64,000 bases of DNA from Candidatus Saccharimonadota bacterium (GCA_900555265.1 UNSL01000001.1:124001-188000); one strand, 5' to 3'; shown: positions 1 through 11,866, counted from the stretch's first letter. Numbers and translations are program-made. Notes: generated by a model from the letters alone, not told the origin.

Positions 1-246
1 CAGTCCAGTTTCCTCGCCGATTTCCCTACGAGCCGTCACTTGAGCTGTTTCACCTGGCTCAATATGACCTTTCGGAATTGTCCAGCGGTCGCGAGCGTCT
101 TGATATAGCAAAAATTCCGCCTCGCCCTTTTTATTACGACGAAAAATCACACCACCGGCAGTTGGCTCGCGTACAATTTCCTGAATCAATGGCTTCTTGC
201 TGCCACCAAAATATTTTTTTATCTTATCAAAGTTGCTTGTTCTCAC
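1..246 (-). CDS. NUDIX hydrolase (3' end beyond window)
   Basis: N-terminal 82 residues of a NUDIX-family pyrophosphohydrolase that runs off the left edge. A complete Nudix box is visible near residues 60-82 (G-x5-E-x7-R-E-x2-E-E-x-G-L), the Mg-binding signature for cleaving nucleoside diphosphates linked to another moiety. The likely start is a GTG at 246, overlapping the last 20 nt of nusB in another frame, which suggests translational coupling in a rpmF-nusB-NUDIX operon. The sequence preceding the box (GGVIFRRNKKGEAEFLL) is typical of mutator-type or Ap4A-type members. The exact substrate cannot be read from this fragment. Confidence 0.85.
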   Translation of the reverse strand, partial: MRTSNFDKIKKYFGGSKKPLIQEIVREPTAGGVIFRRNKKGEAEFLLYQDARDRWTIPKGHIEPGETAQVTARREIGEETGL

Positions 247-685
247 TGTCGGACTCCTCCACGAGAGTACGGAGTGCCGTGCCAAGCACGCCATTCACAA
301 ACTTACCCGAGTTATCCGAACCGAACGCTTTCGCTAGCTCTACCGCTTCGTTAATTACCACTTTCGGTGGAACGGTATCTGCACAATATAGCAATTCATA
401 TAAACCAATTCTAAGTACCGCCCGATCAATTCGCGGCAACTGACTAATAGGCCATTCTGGCGCCAATGGCTGCAATTTCTCGTCCAATTGACTCTGCGTC
501 GAAAGTACGCCACTGATCAAATTATCAATAAATTCAATATCGTCAACCGATGATTTATATTCAGCCAAATTACGCTTTAAAATAGTCTTATAATCAACAT
601 CGCTATCACCAACCTCTTTGCGAAATTCATGTTCATAAAGTGTTTGCAGTGCGACAATTCGTCCCAAATGACGGTTTGATGCCAT
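227..685 (-). CDS. nusB: transcription antitermination factor NusB
   Basis: 152-residue all-alpha NusB protein, the usual length. It begins MASNRHLGRIVALQTLYEHEF and contains the conserved RIDRAVLRIGLYELL and PPKVVINEAVELAKAFG segments with a C-terminal KFVNGVLG motif. In other bacteria NusB binds boxA RNA with S10 and promotes rRNA antitermination. It lies 24 nt downstream of rpmF and overlaps the following NUDIX gene, so the three genes probably share one mRNA driven by the promoter at 899-927. It ends in TGA, showing that TGA is a stop in this genome. Confidence 0.95.
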   Translation of the reverse strand: MASNRHLGRIVALQTLYEHEFRKEVGDSDVDYKTILKRNLAEYKSSVDDIEFIDNLISGVLSTQSQLDEKLQPLAPEWPISQLPRIDRAVLRIGLYELLYCADTVPPKVVINEAVELAKAFGSDNSGKFVNGVLGTALRTLVEESDSENKQL

Positions 686-709
686 TATTAAGCGTCCTGT
701 TCGTAATTA

Positions 710-856
710 TTATTTTGTTGTTTTACCAGTTTCACGCTTGGTTGTCTTCACCTTAACTGGTGAAGTTGCGTTAACGCGACGTGCCAATTTTAATACCAAG
801 TGGCTGCGACGAAGACCAGTTTTACGTGGGCTACTCTGTTTCTTAGGTTGTGCCAT
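710..856 (-). CDS. rpmF: 50S ribosomal protein bL32
   Basis: Short 48-residue protein starting MAQPKKQSSPRKTGLRRSHL, rich in Lys and Arg, which matches the N-terminal half of bL32 (MAVPKKKTSKSRRDMRRSH-type). The usual bL32 length is about 56-60 residues, and the C-terminal Cys-containing tail of zinc-binding members is absent. The ATG at 856 is preceded by GAGGAG eight nt upstream, one of the better Shine-Dalgarno sites in the window. It is first in an operon with nusB and the NUDIX gene. Confidence 0.88.
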   Translation of the reverse strand: MAQPKKQSSPRKTGLRRSHLVLKLARRVNATSPVKVKTTKRETGKTTK

Positions 857-898
857 AATTTATTCTCCTCTTTTAGGTTGTCATAAAACTTACGTACC

Positions 899-927
899 AT
901 TATACCTTTTTTATTGGACAATCTCAA
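899..927 (-). promoter_or_regulatory. sigma70-type promoter of rpmF-nusB
   Basis: On the minus strand TTGAGA (922-927) and TATAAT (899-904) are separated by exactly 17 nt. The start would fall near 892, giving a leader of about 35 nt before the rpmF ATG. The -10 lies between the two arms of an inverted repeat, TTACGTAC (890-897) and GTACGTAA (934-941), that brackets the promoter and could be an operator. Confidence 0.75.
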
Positions 928-1000
928 GAGCTTGTACGTAAATTAGATAATGATACTAACTTTTTACAATAATAAAAGACAAATCGAGATAGATTATTTT

Positions 1001-3508
1001 CTAAACCACAATATTCACCAACTTGCCTGGAACATAAACCATCTTTTTAGGCGGTTTATTGTTTGTGAATTTCTGGACATTTTCATCAGCCAGAGCAGCC
1101 TCTTCAACGCCCTGCTTGTCCATATCACTCGGCAGTTCAAGTTTCGCACGAAGCTTGCCATTCACTTGAACTATAATAGTCATCACGCTACTCTTTAGAT
1201 ATTCTTCGTCCCACTTCGGCCAGTGACCAACGTGAACCGTATCGTCATGACCCATTTCACGCCACAATTCCTCTGTGATATGCGGAGCAAAAGGCGCCAA
1301 AATCTGAATCAAACTTTCTAACGCAAATCGCCACTCGTCCGACATGTCAATCCCATGCGATTCTTTTATTTTATACAGACCATTGACCATTTCCATCATC
1401 GAAGCCACGGCTGTATTAAACTTCTCATCTTCAATATCGCGAGTAACTTTTTTAATTGTCGAGTGAGTTAATCGCAATAGTTCTTGGGTTGTTTTTTCAT
1501 CCATCTCAGGAGAATCACTTGGATTGTTATTCTTATCAACGAACTCCTGAACCAAATTCCATGCTCGGTTTAAGAATCGATAAGTTCCCGGAACGCCACG
1601 AGGATCCCATGGCGCGTCCATGTCATAGGGCGCGATGAACATTTCGTAAACTCGCAGCGCATCAGCGCCGTATCCACTATCCATAATTTCCATTGGATCA
1701 ATGACATTGCCCTTAGACTTGGACATTTTCTGACCGTCTGGGGCCATAATGTATGCATTGTACATCATTCGCTTGAAAGGTTCTGGAGTCGGAACGAGAC
1801 CGAGCTTATAGAAAAATCGCATCCAAAAACGACTATATAGCAAGTGAGCCACGGCGTGGTCGGCGCCATTGTAATAATCAACCGGCATCCAATGGTTAAT
1901 TCTCTCAGGATTCCATGCTTCATTATCATTGTGCGGGTCGAGATATCGTAAGAAATACCAGCTAGAACAAGCATAGCCATCCAAAGTATCGGTCTCGCGT
2001 CGACCTTCTACCCAATTGTCGCCGTCAGGTTTACTTTCCGTAATCGGCACAGTTTTTCCAGTTTCAACATCCACCCAGACTCGCACCCAATCATCAACCT
2101 GGGCCAAAACGGAAGTATTACCGCCCGTTGGCTTAAAGTTCTCCACCTCTGGCAAAATCACCGGCAAGCACTCATCAGCCACGGCAATTGGCGCACAACC
2201 ATCAACATGAACAATTGGAATCGGAGCGCCCCAATAGCGCTGACGAGAAATCAACCAATCGCGCATTTTATACGTGGTTTTGCTTCGCCCAGAATTCTGC
2301 TGCTCCAGCCACGCAACAATTTGTTCGCGAGCATCCTCACTCCTAGTGCCGTTAAATTGTCCGGAATTTATCAACTCACCTTCACCAGAATAACAGCCAA
2401 CATCGGCTGAATGCTCAGGCTTATCAATAACTTGGATAATCGGCAAGTCAAATTTCTCGGCAAACGCAAAATCGCGCTCGTCATGCGCTGGCACAGCCAT
2501 GACTGCGCCGGTTCCATAGCCACCCAAAACATAATCCGCCACCCAAATCGGCAATTTTTGGCCATTGACCGGATTTATGACATAACTGCCAGTAAATACG
2601 CCCGTTTTCTCTTTATTTTCTTGACGTTCAACATCAGATTTTTGTTGCGAAGCTTGGATATACGCTTCAACCTTTTCGCGTGTATCAGAATTGACCAACT
2701 GAGGAATCAGAGGATGTTCCGGCGCCAAAGCTACATACGTCGCGCCAAATAACGTGTCAGGACGAGTTGTGAAAACTGTAATCTTGGAATCTTGACCGCT
2801 AACCGCAAATTCAACTTCCGCGCCAACTGATCGACCGATCCAATTTTTCTGCATGGTTTTAACCATTTCCGTCCAATCAAGCGCATCGGTTGCCTCTAAA
2901 ATTTCATCTGCATACGCCGTAATTCGAAAGAACCACTGCTTAAGATTGCGCTTGGCTACAGGATTACCGCAGCGCCAACATTTGCCACCTTCAACCTGTT
3001 CGTTAGCAAGCACTGTGTTATCAGTTTCACACCACCATTGTGGCTGCTCTTTTTGATATGCCAAATCGTGCTTATATAATTGCGTAAAAATCCACTGAGT
3101 CCATTTGTAATATTCTGGATCAGCTGTAGAAATTTCTTTTGTCCAATCATAGCTAAACCCAAGTCGCTTCAATTGCTCCTTAAAATGAACTTTCGCTTCA
3201 TCGTGCGCTACGCGCGGCGTTTTTCCGACTTTAATAGCGTAATTTTCAACCGGCAGACCAAAGCTGTCCCAGCCGATTGGATGATAGACATTATAGCCCT
3301 GCTGACGCTTGAATCGCGCCTTGATGTCAGCAAATTGAAAAGTACGACCATGTCCAATGTGAATTCCCGCCCCCGTAATCCCCGGAAGCATACTCAAGCT
3401 GTAATATTTCGGTCGGGTCGTGTCATTAAAATCAACCGCGTAGGTGCCGTCAGCCTCCCATTTGTTTTGCCATTTTTGTTCAATTTCTGTCGGATTATAG
3501 CGTCTCAT
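1001..3508 (-). CDS. leuS: leucyl-tRNA synthetase
   Basis: 835-residue class I aminoacyl-tRNA synthetase that charges tRNA-Leu. The HIGH motif is at residues 50-53. A CxxC zinc site (CWRCGNPVAKR) follows, then the CP1 editing domain with the TTRPDTLFGATYVALAPEHP signature and a GTGAVMAVPAHDERD motif. The KMSKS loop (GQKMSKSKGNVIDP) is near residue 595, and the C-terminal anticodon-binding domain ends the protein. The bacterial type is clear from the editing-domain position. It is monocistronic. The ATG at 3508 lies 7 nt after a TATAAT box, so the mRNA is predicted to be leaderless. Confidence 0.97.
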   Translation of the reverse strand: MRRYNPTEIEQKWQNKWEADGTYAVDFNDTTRPKYYSLSMLPGITGAGIHIGHGRTFQFADIKARFKRQQGYNVYHPIGWDSFGLPVENYAIKVGKTPRVAHDEAKVHFKEQLKRLGFSYDWTKEISTADPEYYKWTQWIFTQLYKHDLAYQKEQPQWWCETDNTVLANEQVEGGKCWRCGNPVAKRNLKQWFFRITAYADEILEATDALDWTEMVKTMQKNWIGRSVGAEVEFAVSGQDSKITVFTTRPDTLFGATYVALAPEHPLIPQLVNSDTREKVEAYIQASQQKSDVERQENKEKTGVFTGSYVINPVNGQKLPIWVADYVLGGYGTGAVMAVPAHDERDFAFAEKFDLPIIQVIDKPEHSADVGCYSGEGELINSGQFNGTRSEDAREQIVAWLEQQNSGRSKTTYKMRDWLISRQRYWGAPIPIVHVDGCAPIAVADECLPVILPEVENFKPTGGNTSVLAQVDDWVRVWVDVETGKTVPITESKPDGDNWVEGRRETDTLDGYACSSWYFLRYLDPHNDNEAWNPERINHWMPVDYYNGADHAVAHLLYSRFWMRFFYKLGLVPTPEPFKRMMYNAYIMAPDGQKMSKSKGNVIDPMEIMDSGYGADALRVYEMFIAPYDMDAPWDPRGVPGTYRFLNRAWNLVQEFVDKNNNPSDSPEMDEKTTQELLRLTHSTIKKVTRDIEDEKFNTAVASMMEMVNGLYKIKESHGIDMSDEWRFALESLIQILAPFAPHITEELWREMGHDDTVHVGHWPKWDEEYLKSSVMTIIVQVNGKLRAKLELPSDMDKQGVEEAALADENVQKFTNNKPPKKMVYVPGKLVNIVV

Positions 3509-3515
3509 ATCTGTA

Positions 3516-3521
3516 ATTATA
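3516..3521 (-). promoter_or_regulatory. extended -10 of leuS, leaderless start
   Basis: Minus-strand TGCTATAAT ends 7 nt before the leuS ATG at 3508. Transcription would begin on or next to the A of the start codon. It sits directly after the terminator hairpin of the upstream gene, so terminator and promoter occupy about 40 bp. Confidence 0.7.
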
Positions 3522-3524
3522 GCA

Positions 3525-3555
3525 AATAATCCCGCTCATTACGAACGGGATTATT
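3525..3555 (-). terminator. terminator hairpin after the membrane-anchored exported protein
   Basis: Inverted repeat AATAATCCCG (3525-3534) and CGGGATTATT (3546-3555) with an 11-nt loop, 15 nt beyond the stop of the gene at 3570. Reading on the minus strand the stem ends in an AT-rich stretch rather than a long U-tract, so efficiency is uncertain. Confidence 0.65.
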
Positions 3556-3569
3556 ATTAAGCAATTAAA

Positions 3570-4658
3570 CTATCGTCTAGTCGAGGTTGATGACAATCCG
3601 CTCGAATATCCGCTCATAAAACCTTCTACAAACTCTTTCAAGCTTTCAGCGTCCGACGGTGCCTTAATTTCCTCAGACTTGTTCATATTAATGTCAAATG
3701 AAATTTCTACAGAAGCCTTCTTGCCATCACCTTTCAACTCCAAGGCCTTCAGTTCATGAGATGACCTATCAACCCACACCTTCAATGAAGCCGTGTCGAT
3801 AGATGACGATTCACTGCTCTTGTAACTATTAGATTTTCCACACTTACTGAGCGCCTTGCCTGCTGATGAATTTTTAAACTCATCATTAAATTTCGACAAT
3901 TTACTGTTATCACCCTTTAGCTCAAAACCACGTCCACCATTACGATCGCTGATCTTTGAGTCTTTTATAGTGAAGAAACTATTCTTTTGATAAAGTTGAA
4001 CTACTTCCTTGCGAACACTTTCATCACTTTGAATTTTCTTCAGAGCGTTAATTCCACACTTGTATTCACTGCCAATTTCATCTGGAGAAACCTTCATCCA
4101 TGTATTGCTCATTTTATCTATCTCAGAGTTCATCTTTCTCAAAGTCTGATCACGGTAAGTTTCTATTTGAGCCCTTGATGCCTTGCCGCCAGAAGAAGAC
4201 TCCATAACTATTTCAAGCAAAGTGCCATACAAATCCTTAAAGTTATTTATCTTCACGTATATCGTCCCGTCATCACCAAGAACCATATCACCATCTAGTG
4301 GAATACTTTTTTCGACCCCTTTGATATTAAGCTTAGCGTCAATATTCGCCTTTGATTTTCCCGAATCAGTAGCAGTCTTTACGTTTAGCTCTATTTTTCC
4401 TTGGTCGCGCATATCAATAACCACCTTACCGTCGGCAGTCATCTTCTTTGCCATAATAGCATTAGACACAGCGTCCGTAACCATCTTTTCTGGATTCTGC
4501 CACCACAAGAAATAAACTAGCACAGCAGAAATAATAGCAATAAGAGCTATAACTCCCAGCACTATGCCAATTATCAATCCCGTTTTCTTCTTTTTTGGTT
4601 GCATCGGCACGCCGTTATATTGCGGCTGCGGTGCAGGTTGATTACCTTGATCCATCAT
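3570..4658 (-). CDS. single-pass membrane-anchored exported protein, unknown function
   Basis: 362 residues. A Pro/Gln-rich cytoplasmic N-terminus (about 1-24) is followed by a KKKK stop, a strong transmembrane helix near 27-50, and a long extracellular domain. That domain is rich in Lys, Ser and Asp, with a repeated beta-strand look (DGKVVIDM, GKIELNVK, KVWVDRSSHELKALELKG) reminiscent of LppX/LolA-type beta-sheet lipid carriers, but no motif is decisive. Two Cys in the outer domain could form a disulfide. AAGGGGG lies just upstream of the tandem ATGs at 4658 and 4655. I do not recognise the family. Confidence 0.75.
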   Translation of the reverse strand: MMDQGNQPAPQPQYNGVPMQPKKKKTGLIIGIVLGVIALIAIISAVLVYFLWWQNPEKMVTDAVSNAIMAKKMTADGKVVIDMRDQGKIELNVKTATDSGKSKANIDAKLNIKGVEKSIPLDGDMVLGDDGTIYVKINNFKDLYGTLLEIVMESSSGGKASRAQIETYRDQTLRKMNSEIDKMSNTWMKVSPDEIGSEYKCGINALKKIQSDESVRKEVVQLYQKNSFFTIKDSKISDRNGGRGFELKGDNSKLSKFNDEFKNSSAGKALSKCGKSNSYKSSESSSIDTASLKVWVDRSSHELKALELKGDGKKASVEISFDINMNKSEEIKAPSDAESLKEFVEGFMSGYSSGLSSTSTRR

Positions 4659-4697
4659 TCCCCCTTGTTTTATATACCTTGAATTTAATATATCACA

Positions 4698-5987
4698 TTA
4701 ATCTTTAAATTGTGAGAAAAATTGGTTTTTCCTAGCAATCCACTCCGGCGTTTGCCTGACTAAGTATTTGTCGTCCTCAGTGCTATGAAGGTTGATTTTT
4801 ATAGATTCCTCTAGCCATACGCCGCCGCTCGAACCCTTAAACAGAGCAACGCCTTCAGATTTCAATTTGTCGCGCACGAAAGACCCAGCCTCGATGGCAT
4901 TCTTACATTCCTTCACCTGGCAACCTTTTTGACGGGCGGCCGGCGCCAAATATTGATTAGCTTTCTCACCAACCGTCACAACCCAATCCAACAAATCCGG
5001 GCTACAATGAGAACCAAGTTCAGCGTGAGCTTGTTCGAAAATTCCCTTTAAGCCATTCATATTACCAAGCACAGCAATTCGCTGCGGAGTCTCAATTCGA
5101 TATAAAGACTGTAAAGCCGCCAAAGCAGTCAACGGCGTCGAACTATAACTATCGTCAATCAACCAAGTATTGTCCGCACCCTTCAGCAAATTCATCCTGC
5201 CAGGCAGTGGACGCAAATTTTCTATGCCCTTTTTTATATTCTCCTCAGTTTCACCAAACACATACCCAATAGCTGCCGCCACGATTGCTGGACGAATATT
5301 ATGCTCGCCAATTAGCTTAACGTTGACTTCTAGTCCATTAGGATTTTCTGGCGACATAATAAAGCCGTGATGCCCATCTTTCAGGGAAAAATTACGATCG
5401 TCAAAATTATACTCCGCCACTGGATCACTTCCGTACGTAGTGATATTAGGATTTGTCAAAAAGCTAGCGAAACGCCCGTCAATGTCATCACGATTTATCA
5501 TCGCCATTCGCGAGAAATTCGCCAGCGAAATCATCTCATTCGCCACTTCCTCCAAGGAATATTCAACCTGCATTCGACCATTTGTCACAGAAGTTACAAC
5601 CGTAATATCAGGCACGACATAAGCCTTAAACCAATCATTATAGCCAAGTTCCTTTGGATTAAATTCCTGAACAATCACTTGAACTTCCGGTTTTTCGGCC
5701 TTAATTCTCTTCTTTACAGCGCGCATCACTTTCCACCATTTGAACAAGCCTTTTTCAGGCATTTTCACACCCATCATCTGAAGAAAAACGTCAGCCTTCG
5801 TCTTTGGCTCTTCATTGCGAAGTTGAATATCAAATTGTTGCGCCAAAACCGTACCGATAGCTATTTTCGCACTAGCCTTTCCGGCGCTACCAGTTATCGC
5901 CACAAGCTTCACATCTGGATGAACAGCAAAAAATTCTCGCACTAATTTTGCTAGTTTTTCTTCCCTCTTTTTTGAAACAGTAACCAT
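4698..5987 (-). CDS. Mur ligase family protein (MurF-like)
   Basis: 429-residue ATP-dependent amide ligase of the Mur family. The central ATPase domain and C-terminal domain are evident from DDSYSSTPLTALAALQSL and AVLGNMNGLKG..AHAELG, which match MurF (DDxYNANP and LGxMxELG). Two things are odd. The P-loop is GSAGKAS at residues 33-39 instead of GT/SNGKT/S, so the residue after the Lys is Ala. The N-terminal UDP-MurNAc-binding domain of normal MurF is also missing, because the P-loop begins only 32 residues in. It may add the last amino acids to a peptidoglycan precursor or act on another substrate. A TATGAT box 6 nt before the ATG suggests a leaderless start. Confidence 0.85.
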   Translation of the reverse strand: MVTVSKKREEKLAKLVREFFAVHPDVKLVAITGSAGKASAKIAIGTVLAQQFDIQLRNEEPKTKADVFLQMMGVKMPEKGLFKWWKVMRAVKKRIKAEKPEVQVIVQEFNPKELGYNDWFKAYVVPDITVVTSVTNGRMQVEYSLEEVANEMISLANFSRMAMINRDDIDGRFASFLTNPNITTYGSDPVAEYNFDDRNFSLKDGHHGFIMSPENPNGLEVNVKLIGEHNIRPAIVAAAIGYVFGETEENIKKGIENLRPLPGRMNLLKGADNTWLIDDSYSSTPLTALAALQSLYRIETPQRIAVLGNMNGLKGIFEQAHAELGSHCSPDLLDWVVTVGEKANQYLAPAARQKGCQVKECKNAIEAGSFVRDKLKSEGVALFKGSSGGVWLEESIKINLHSTEDDKYLVRQTPEWIARKNQFFSQFKD

Positions 5988-6075
5988 AACTATATCATAC
6001 CATAAGCATTATAGAAGAGCTGCTACGCGCCCACCCGGGGCATATTTGAATATGTGTTTGTCTTTCAATTGGCAA

Positions 6076-6097
6076 GCATAGGAGAATGCCCCTATGC
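6076..6097. repeat. hairpin GCATAGG/CCTATGC in a 159-nt gap
   Basis: Perfect 7-bp inverted repeat with an 8-nt loop in the gap between the Mur ligase and the 7TM protein. A second, longer-range pairing of GGGGCAT with ATGCCCC is also possible nearby. No U-tract is adjacent, so it is not a classical terminator. I see no other feature in the gap. Confidence 0.4.
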
Positions 6098-6146
6098 GTA
6101 CCAGCTCATGTTTAATTATGCATTATCGCCCAAAAAAACACAAGCA

Positions 6147-6845
6147 TCATTTCTCATTTACATATTCTGGCAAAACTTTCCCAGCTAAAACTACCGCCAT
6201 CAAAACTGCAAATCCACACATAATTGACGGAATTCCGATAATAGTCGATGGATCGATGATATTAACAAACGTCGTAGGTGCCATAAATAGAACATATCCC
6301 ACAATCAACGAACCTAGAGAGCGCCGAATATGTTTACTGGAGGTTTTACTCCTAACGTACGCATAAGCAATTGCCGCAAATAATAGGCCGTAATAATACA
6401 AACCATACCACATTCCGACGCCCGGCTGATTTTCAAAAATCACATAATTACCCAGGCAAGCCCCAGACTTAATTCCGTTAGCCTCCAATAGAAAATAGCT
6501 AATAAACACTGCAGCAAAAGTATAACCAAGCGCAGGAATCCACCGCCTATTATCGCCAGAAATTTTATATATCAAATGAATACCCAGAGGCGGAAGCATA
6601 GTAATTGCAATATAGCCAAGTTTAGCCCAGCCGAGATTATCCAGAAGAATCGCACCTTCACAAACGTTATATTCAGCCCATTGAAACAGCGCCAAACAAA
6701 TCAACAGCATGATCACAATCTTCGTCACGGCATTCAATTTATATTTCCAAAAAGTATATATCGCCAGAATAATTTCAATCGTCAGCGTCGCCAACATTAC
6801 CGCTGGAGAAAAACAGTAGAGTCTCGGTTTTTTAATCTTATCCAT
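6147..6845 (-). CDS. seven-transmembrane sensor-like membrane protein
   Basis: 232 residues with about seven hydrophobic helices and little else. The spacing and motifs (a WAEY-type helix, then LGWAKLGYIA followed by PPLGIHLIYKISG) resemble the N-terminal 7TM region found on many histidine kinases. Here it stands alone, without a kinase, cyclase or PAS domain. The start at 6845 (MDKIKKP) is preferred over one eight codons upstream because a TATAAT at 6852-6857 lies 6 nt before it; the upstream ATG would fall at or before the transcription start. It directly follows ligA. Function unknown. Confidence 0.7.
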   Translation of the reverse strand: MDKIKKPRLYCFSPAVMLATLTIEIILAIYTFWKYKLNAVTKIVIMLLICLALFQWAEYNVCEGAILLDNLGWAKLGYIAITMLPPLGIHLIYKISGDNRRWIPALGYTFAAVFISYFLLEANGIKSGACLGNYVIFENQPGVGMWYGLYYYGLLFAAIAYAYVRSKTSSKHIRRSLGSLIVGYVLFMAPTTFVNIIDPSTIIGIPSIMCGFAVLMAVVLAGKVLPEYVNEK

Positions 6846-6865
6846 ATGTAAATTATATATTATTT

Positions 6866-9956
<3,091 letters not shown>

Positions 9957-9958
9957 AA

Positions 9959-10834
9959 TTACATCTTTGTTGCGTTATTCCTCAACCTTGCAATTCTGTC
10001 TTCTAGCGGTGGATGAGTGCTAAATAGTTTCGAGAAAAATCCAGGTTTCAAAGGATTATTCATGAACAAATTGGCAGTAGAAGAACTTTGTTTTTGCATT
10101 GGTCTGCCGTATTGGCGCAATTTTTCCAACGCGCTTGCCAACCCTTCAGTATCTCGTGTCAATAGCACTCCTGAAGCATCCGCCAGATATTCACGCTGTC
10201 TGCTAACCGCCAATTGAGTTATCGTCGCCAAAAGCGGCGCCAATATACCCACAATCAACCCGAAAGCGTAGATAATAGGATTGACATCTCTGTCGCGATC
10301 ATCACTATAAAACATCATTCTAAGCGCCAAATCTGCAAATAGACCAATCGCACTAACCAGACCAAAAGCAATCATACTCACGCGGATGTCGTAATTTCGC
10401 ACGTGGCTCATTTCATGCGCCATAACCGCCTCCAGCTCACGCTTGTCCATAATATTCAGGAGACCTGTAGTCGCACCAACGATGGCATGATTCGGATCGC
10501 GACCAGTAGCAAAAGCGTTTGGAGCTGGATCATTGATAATATAGACTTTCGGCATCGGCATGCCGGAGGCGATAGATAAATTCTCCACCACTCGCCAAAG
10601 TTCAGGAGCGTCATTTTTACTAATTTCCTGAGCGCCAGTCATCATCATAGCCAACTTACCAGCTATAAAATATTGCAGCCAAGCATACAATATCGCGCAT
10701 ATGAAAATGACGAGCGCCAATGAATAGCTATCAGTTGCCGCACCAATAAACAAACCGATAATTCCAATAATTATCACAAACACAGACATAATTAATATTG
10801 TGTTGCGTTTGTTTTGAGAAACTGCATTGTACAT
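9959..10834 (-). CDS. htpX: membrane zinc metalloprotease HtpX
   Basis: 291-residue M48 protease of membrane quality control. There are two N-terminal transmembrane helices, the zinc motif HEMSH at residues 140-144 and two further helices. The distal Glu motif is in SRQREYLADASG and the C-terminal STHPPLEDRIARL is typical. The ATG at 10834 is 6 nt after a TATAAT box (10841-10846) that abuts the lemA terminator, so the mRNA is predicted leaderless. HtpX and LemA are neighbours in many genomes, but here a terminator separates them. Confidence 0.96.
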   Translation of the reverse strand: MYNAVSQNKRNTILIMSVFVIIIGIIGLFIGAATDSYSLALVIFICAILYAWLQYFIAGKLAMMMTGAQEISKNDAPELWRVVENLSIASGMPMPKVYIINDPAPNAFATGRDPNHAIVGATTGLLNIMDKRELEAVMAHEMSHVRNYDIRVSMIAFGLVSAIGLFADLALRMMFYSDDRDRDVNPIIYAFGLIVGILAPLLATITQLAVSRQREYLADASGVLLTRDTEGLASALEKLRQYGRPMQKQSSSTANLFMNNPLKPGFFSKLFSTHPPLEDRIARLRNNATKM

Positions 10835-10850
10835 ATGCTAATTATATCAA

Positions 10851-10881
10851 AAATCGCCCGCTAAAAATAGACGAGCGATTT
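10851..10881 (-). terminator. rho-independent terminator of lemA
   Basis: Arms AAATCGC (10851-10857) and GCGATTT (10875-10881), extended by partly paired CG steps, followed on the minus strand by TTTTTGA. The next bases form the -10 box of htpX, so the lemA terminator and htpX promoter are fused. Confidence 0.75.
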
Positions 10882-10897
10882 TCATTTCAGGGTTCAA

Positions 10898-11467
10898 TTA
10901 GAACTTTACTTCAACTGGATTTTCGACGCTTGCACGGTCCTCAACGTCGAAGAATTCCTTAGCCTGGAAGCCAAACATTCCCGCGATGATGTTTGTTGGG
11001 AAAGTCTGAATCTTCGTGTTTAAGTCGCGAACGCCACCATTGTAGAATCGGCGAGCTGCTTGGATTTTATCCTCAGTGTCAACCAATTCCTGCTGCAATT
11101 GCAAGAAGTTCTGGTTTGCTTTCAATTCTGGGTAAGCCTCAGATACGGCAAACAAGCTCTTCAACGCGCCTTCCAAAGCATTTTCAGCCTTGGCGGTTTC
11201 AGCCACGCTACCAGCATTCATAATTGCTGAACGAGCTTCTGCGACCTTCTCAAATACTTCTTTTTCGTGTGTAGCGTAGCCTTTTACTGAATTGACCAAA
11301 TTTGGAATCAAATCAGTTCGGCGCTTTAGCTGAACAGTAATGTCACTCCATGCCTCTTCTACGCGGTTACGCAATACAACCAAACCGTTGTATGAACCAA
11401 TTACAACTCCTATGAGCACTAATAAAACTACCACTACAACAATAAGTGTAATTACCAATGGACTCAT
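10898..11467 (-). CDS. lemA: LemA family protein
   Basis: 189 residues: one N-terminal transmembrane helix (about 3-25), then the LemA coiled-coil core with the hallmark segments [39 protein letters not shown] and [20 protein letters not shown]. The C-terminal [12 protein letters not shown] is also typical. The precise role of LemA is not established. A TAAAAT box at 11473-11478 lies 5 nt before the ATG at 11467, consistent with a leaderless start. A tRNA-Leu gene lies upstream. Confidence 0.95.
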   Translation of the reverse strand: MSPLVITLIVVVVVLLVLIGVVIGSYNGLVVLRNRVEEAWSDITVQLKRRTDLIPNLVNSVKGYATHEKEVFEKVAEARSAIMNAGSVAETAKAENALEGALKSLFAVSEAYPELKANQNFLQLQQELVDTEDKIQAARRFYNGGVRDLNTKIQTFPTNIIAGMFGFQAKEFFDVEDRASVENPVEVKF

Positions 11468-11514
11468 TCCTTATTTTATCCCTTTCCTATTCGATCTTAT
11501 TTTCTTTACGACTT

Positions 11515-11600
11515 TGGTGCGCAAGGCGGGAATCGAACCCGCACGACTTTTGGTCAAGGGATTTTAAGTCCCTCGCGTCTACCAATTCCGCCACTCGCGC
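11515..11600 (-). tRNA. tRNA-Leu (anticodon TAA)
   Basis: 86-nt class II tRNA with acceptor GCGCGAG, D-arm GGCGGAATTGGTAGACGC, anticodon loop ACTTAAAA with TAA, a long variable arm and T-arm GGGTTCGATTCCC. The 3' CCA is encoded. Confidence 0.95.
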
Positions 11601-11724
11601 TTATTTATATTCACATGCCAGCACACATGACCAGCATTCTTATATTATACTATATTTACTAAGTAAATTGTAATGATTTCGCAAATAAAAAATAGCCCAA
11701 TACTCAGGACTATTTATCAAAAAT

Positions 11725-11798
11725 TGGAGGCACGTACGAGAGTCGAACTCGTCTAAAAGGTTTTGCAGACCTCTGCGTAACCGCTCCGCCAACGCGCC
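11725..11798 (-). tRNA. tRNA-Cys (anticodon GCA)
   Basis: 74-nt tRNA with acceptor GGCGCGT pairing ACGTGCC, anticodon GCA in TCTGCAAAA and T-arm GAGTTCGACTC. Discriminator U and an encoded CCA. It is the middle of a Leu-Cys-Leu cluster. Confidence 0.95.
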
Positions 11799-11866
11799 AC
11801 CACCTTTATTATATCAGATTTTACAAAACATATCACAAACAATTCATCCAATAATTGCAATATGTT

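Noticed and set aside
227-685. Possible TGA recoding (as glycine) as in some CPR lineages
   Set aside because: nusB, tatD and other genes end naturally at TGA at the expected family length, and no gene needs TGA read-through.
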